Shown in pieces: positions 63,529 to 64,000 of a stretch of DNA of 64,000 bases. The DNA is from Hyphomonadaceae bacterium UBA2389 (GTDB taxonomy: Bacteria; Pseudomonadota; Alphaproteobacteria; Caulobacterales; Aquidulcibacteraceae). The translations under genes were made by a program, and so were the position numbers. Numbering within the stretch: position 1 is the first letter of the stretch; the number at the start of each line of letters is the position of its first letter. The notes under the pieces are model-generated. The model saw only the letters and a program-made list of their open reading frames with translations, was not told the DNA's origin and did not search any database. The stretch covers positions 1 to 64,000 of the forward strand of contig DDSN01000143.1 in assembly GCA_002343395.1 (NCBI GenBank), read 5' to 3'.

Positions 63529-64000
63529 CTAAGACGGCGGCACAGCCTCCGTGAGAAGCTCGGCGAACGCCTTCGCAAACGTGTGCGCGTCGCCGGGCCA
63601 CCGCGCCGAGACATAGTTTCCGTCACGTACAACCCAGGCAGGGGTCGCATCCTCATCGCTGTCGCGCGCAAGACCTGAAGACTTCCGCGTGTAGTGCGCG
63701 GCGTCCCGAGGCACATCCAGAAAATCAGCGGGCGACCGCAACGCGCGGGCGACTTCATGTTCTACGGAAGCATACCCTGCCGGCTCGCCGGGGCGCTCGG
63801 TGTAGGTGCGGTAGTAGTTGGGGTCCCAGAAGCGCGTGATCCGCGCAATGCCATGCGCCGCGCGCTCAAGGCGCCACGTCAGAGCCGTGGTCTTGCGTCC
63901 GAATAGAACAGACCGCCCTGTACGCGGGTCAATGCTGCGCGCTGCGAGGACCACGCCATGACAGATTGCGCCGACCGGCCGTGCGGACTGAAAAAATGCG
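63529..64000 (-). CDS. DJ-1/PfpI-family protein (N-terminus beyond the window)
   Basis: The frame runs off the right edge, so only the C-terminal 157 residues or so are seen. Just inside the edge it reads PVGAICHG, the nucleophile elbow with the reactive cysteine of the DJ-1/PfpI superfamily (codon 63961-63963). The rest includes RKTTALTWRLERAA and ends in a segment with WPGDAHTFAKAF. Such proteins include glyoxalase III, deglycase-like enzymes and chaperones; the subgroup cannot be fixed without the N-terminus. Confidence 0.8.
   Translation of the reverse strand, partial: AFFQSARPVGAICHGVVLAARSIDPRTGRSVLFGRKTTALTWRLERAAHGIARITRFWDPNYYRTYTERPGEPAGYASVEHEVARALRSPADFLDVPRDAAHYTRKSSGLARDSDEDATPAWVVRDGNYVSARWPGDAHTFAKAFAELLTEAVPPS

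Noticed and set aside
1..64000. tRNA genes, CRISPR arrays, insertion sequences, prophage or integrated elements
   Set aside because: No cloverleaf-like sequence, regular direct repeats, transposase or integrase motif, or change in base composition was seen on reading through.

Overview
This 64 kb window is a dense, GC-rich stretch of ordinary chromosome from an alphaproteobacterium. I place it near the Caulobacterales/Hyphomonadaceae (inference). The reasons are a RegB/RegA/SenC redox cluster, a TTG-started NDUFA12-type complex I subunit, DUF2155 and DUF3297 genes, the amiC-PBP1A-prfB block divergent from rne, ppx-ppk1-hdaA next to purMN, and an M23 endopeptidase overlapping a bactofilin gene as in stalked and budding bacteria. 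I see no tRNA or rRNA gene, CRISPR array, insertion sequence, integrase or prophage. Base and codon use look even throughout.

Layout. 0-5 kb: an exported S9 peptidase, a YgjP-type metallopeptidase, a PHA depolymerase and SenC. 5.2-8.5 kb: regB-regA and tyrS. 8.5-14.5 kb: a giant AsmA/YhdP-like protein, Bcp, then the LmdC-type endopeptidase overlapping bactofilin and ending in a clear terminator. 14.5-19.6 kb (minus): prfB with an intact +1 programmed frameshift, PBP1A and AmiC. 19.7-25.8 kb (plus): a secreted HEAWH protein of unknown function, rne behind a hairpin-rich leader, an M48-TPR protease and a DsbA-like protein. 25.8-34.5 kb (minus): a squalene-synthase-fold (NDUFAF6-like) protein, a PuuD-like membrane protein, secF-secD-yajC, a degenerate NlpD-like lipoprotein, pcm, surE, DUF1761, and an overlapping NDUFA12-mlaD-DUF2155 unit.

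34.6-37.7 kb holds the most unusual locus. A 909-residue protein is built like class II ribonucleotide reductase (NrdJ), with an almost perfect C-terminal TSCPD domain, but it lacks the finger-loop cysteines and the P-loop-like PTGTIG motif. Its upstream region carries two palindromic sites whose cores match the NrdR box, 33 bp apart. This looks like an NrdR-controlled ribonucleotide reductase pseudoenzyme. A small DUF3297 gene follows it.

37.7-50.6 kb: rnd, a membrane-anchored metallo-beta-lactamase-fold hydrolase, aspS, ppx, ppk1, hdaA, a DUF2066 protein, purM-purN, a methyltransferase, a 38-residue Lys/Gly/Pro protein and ndk. 50.7-53.3 kb (minus): pepA-holC followed by two tandem I78 inhibitor lipoproteins, tightly coupled. 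53.4-61.1 kb (plus): the envelope operon lptF-lptG-lptD-surA-pdxA-rsmA. 61.1-64 kb (minus): a methyltransferase, gmk, yicC and a DJ-1/PfpI-type gene that runs off the right edge.

The main themes are envelope construction (Lpt, SurA, SecDF, Mla, PBP1A, AmiC, NlpD, LmdC/bactofilin), redox and respiratory control, nucleotide metabolism (purMN, ndk, gmk, the NrdJ-like protein) and replication control (HdaA, HolC). All assignments come from reading motifs and gene order by eye. No database search was run.
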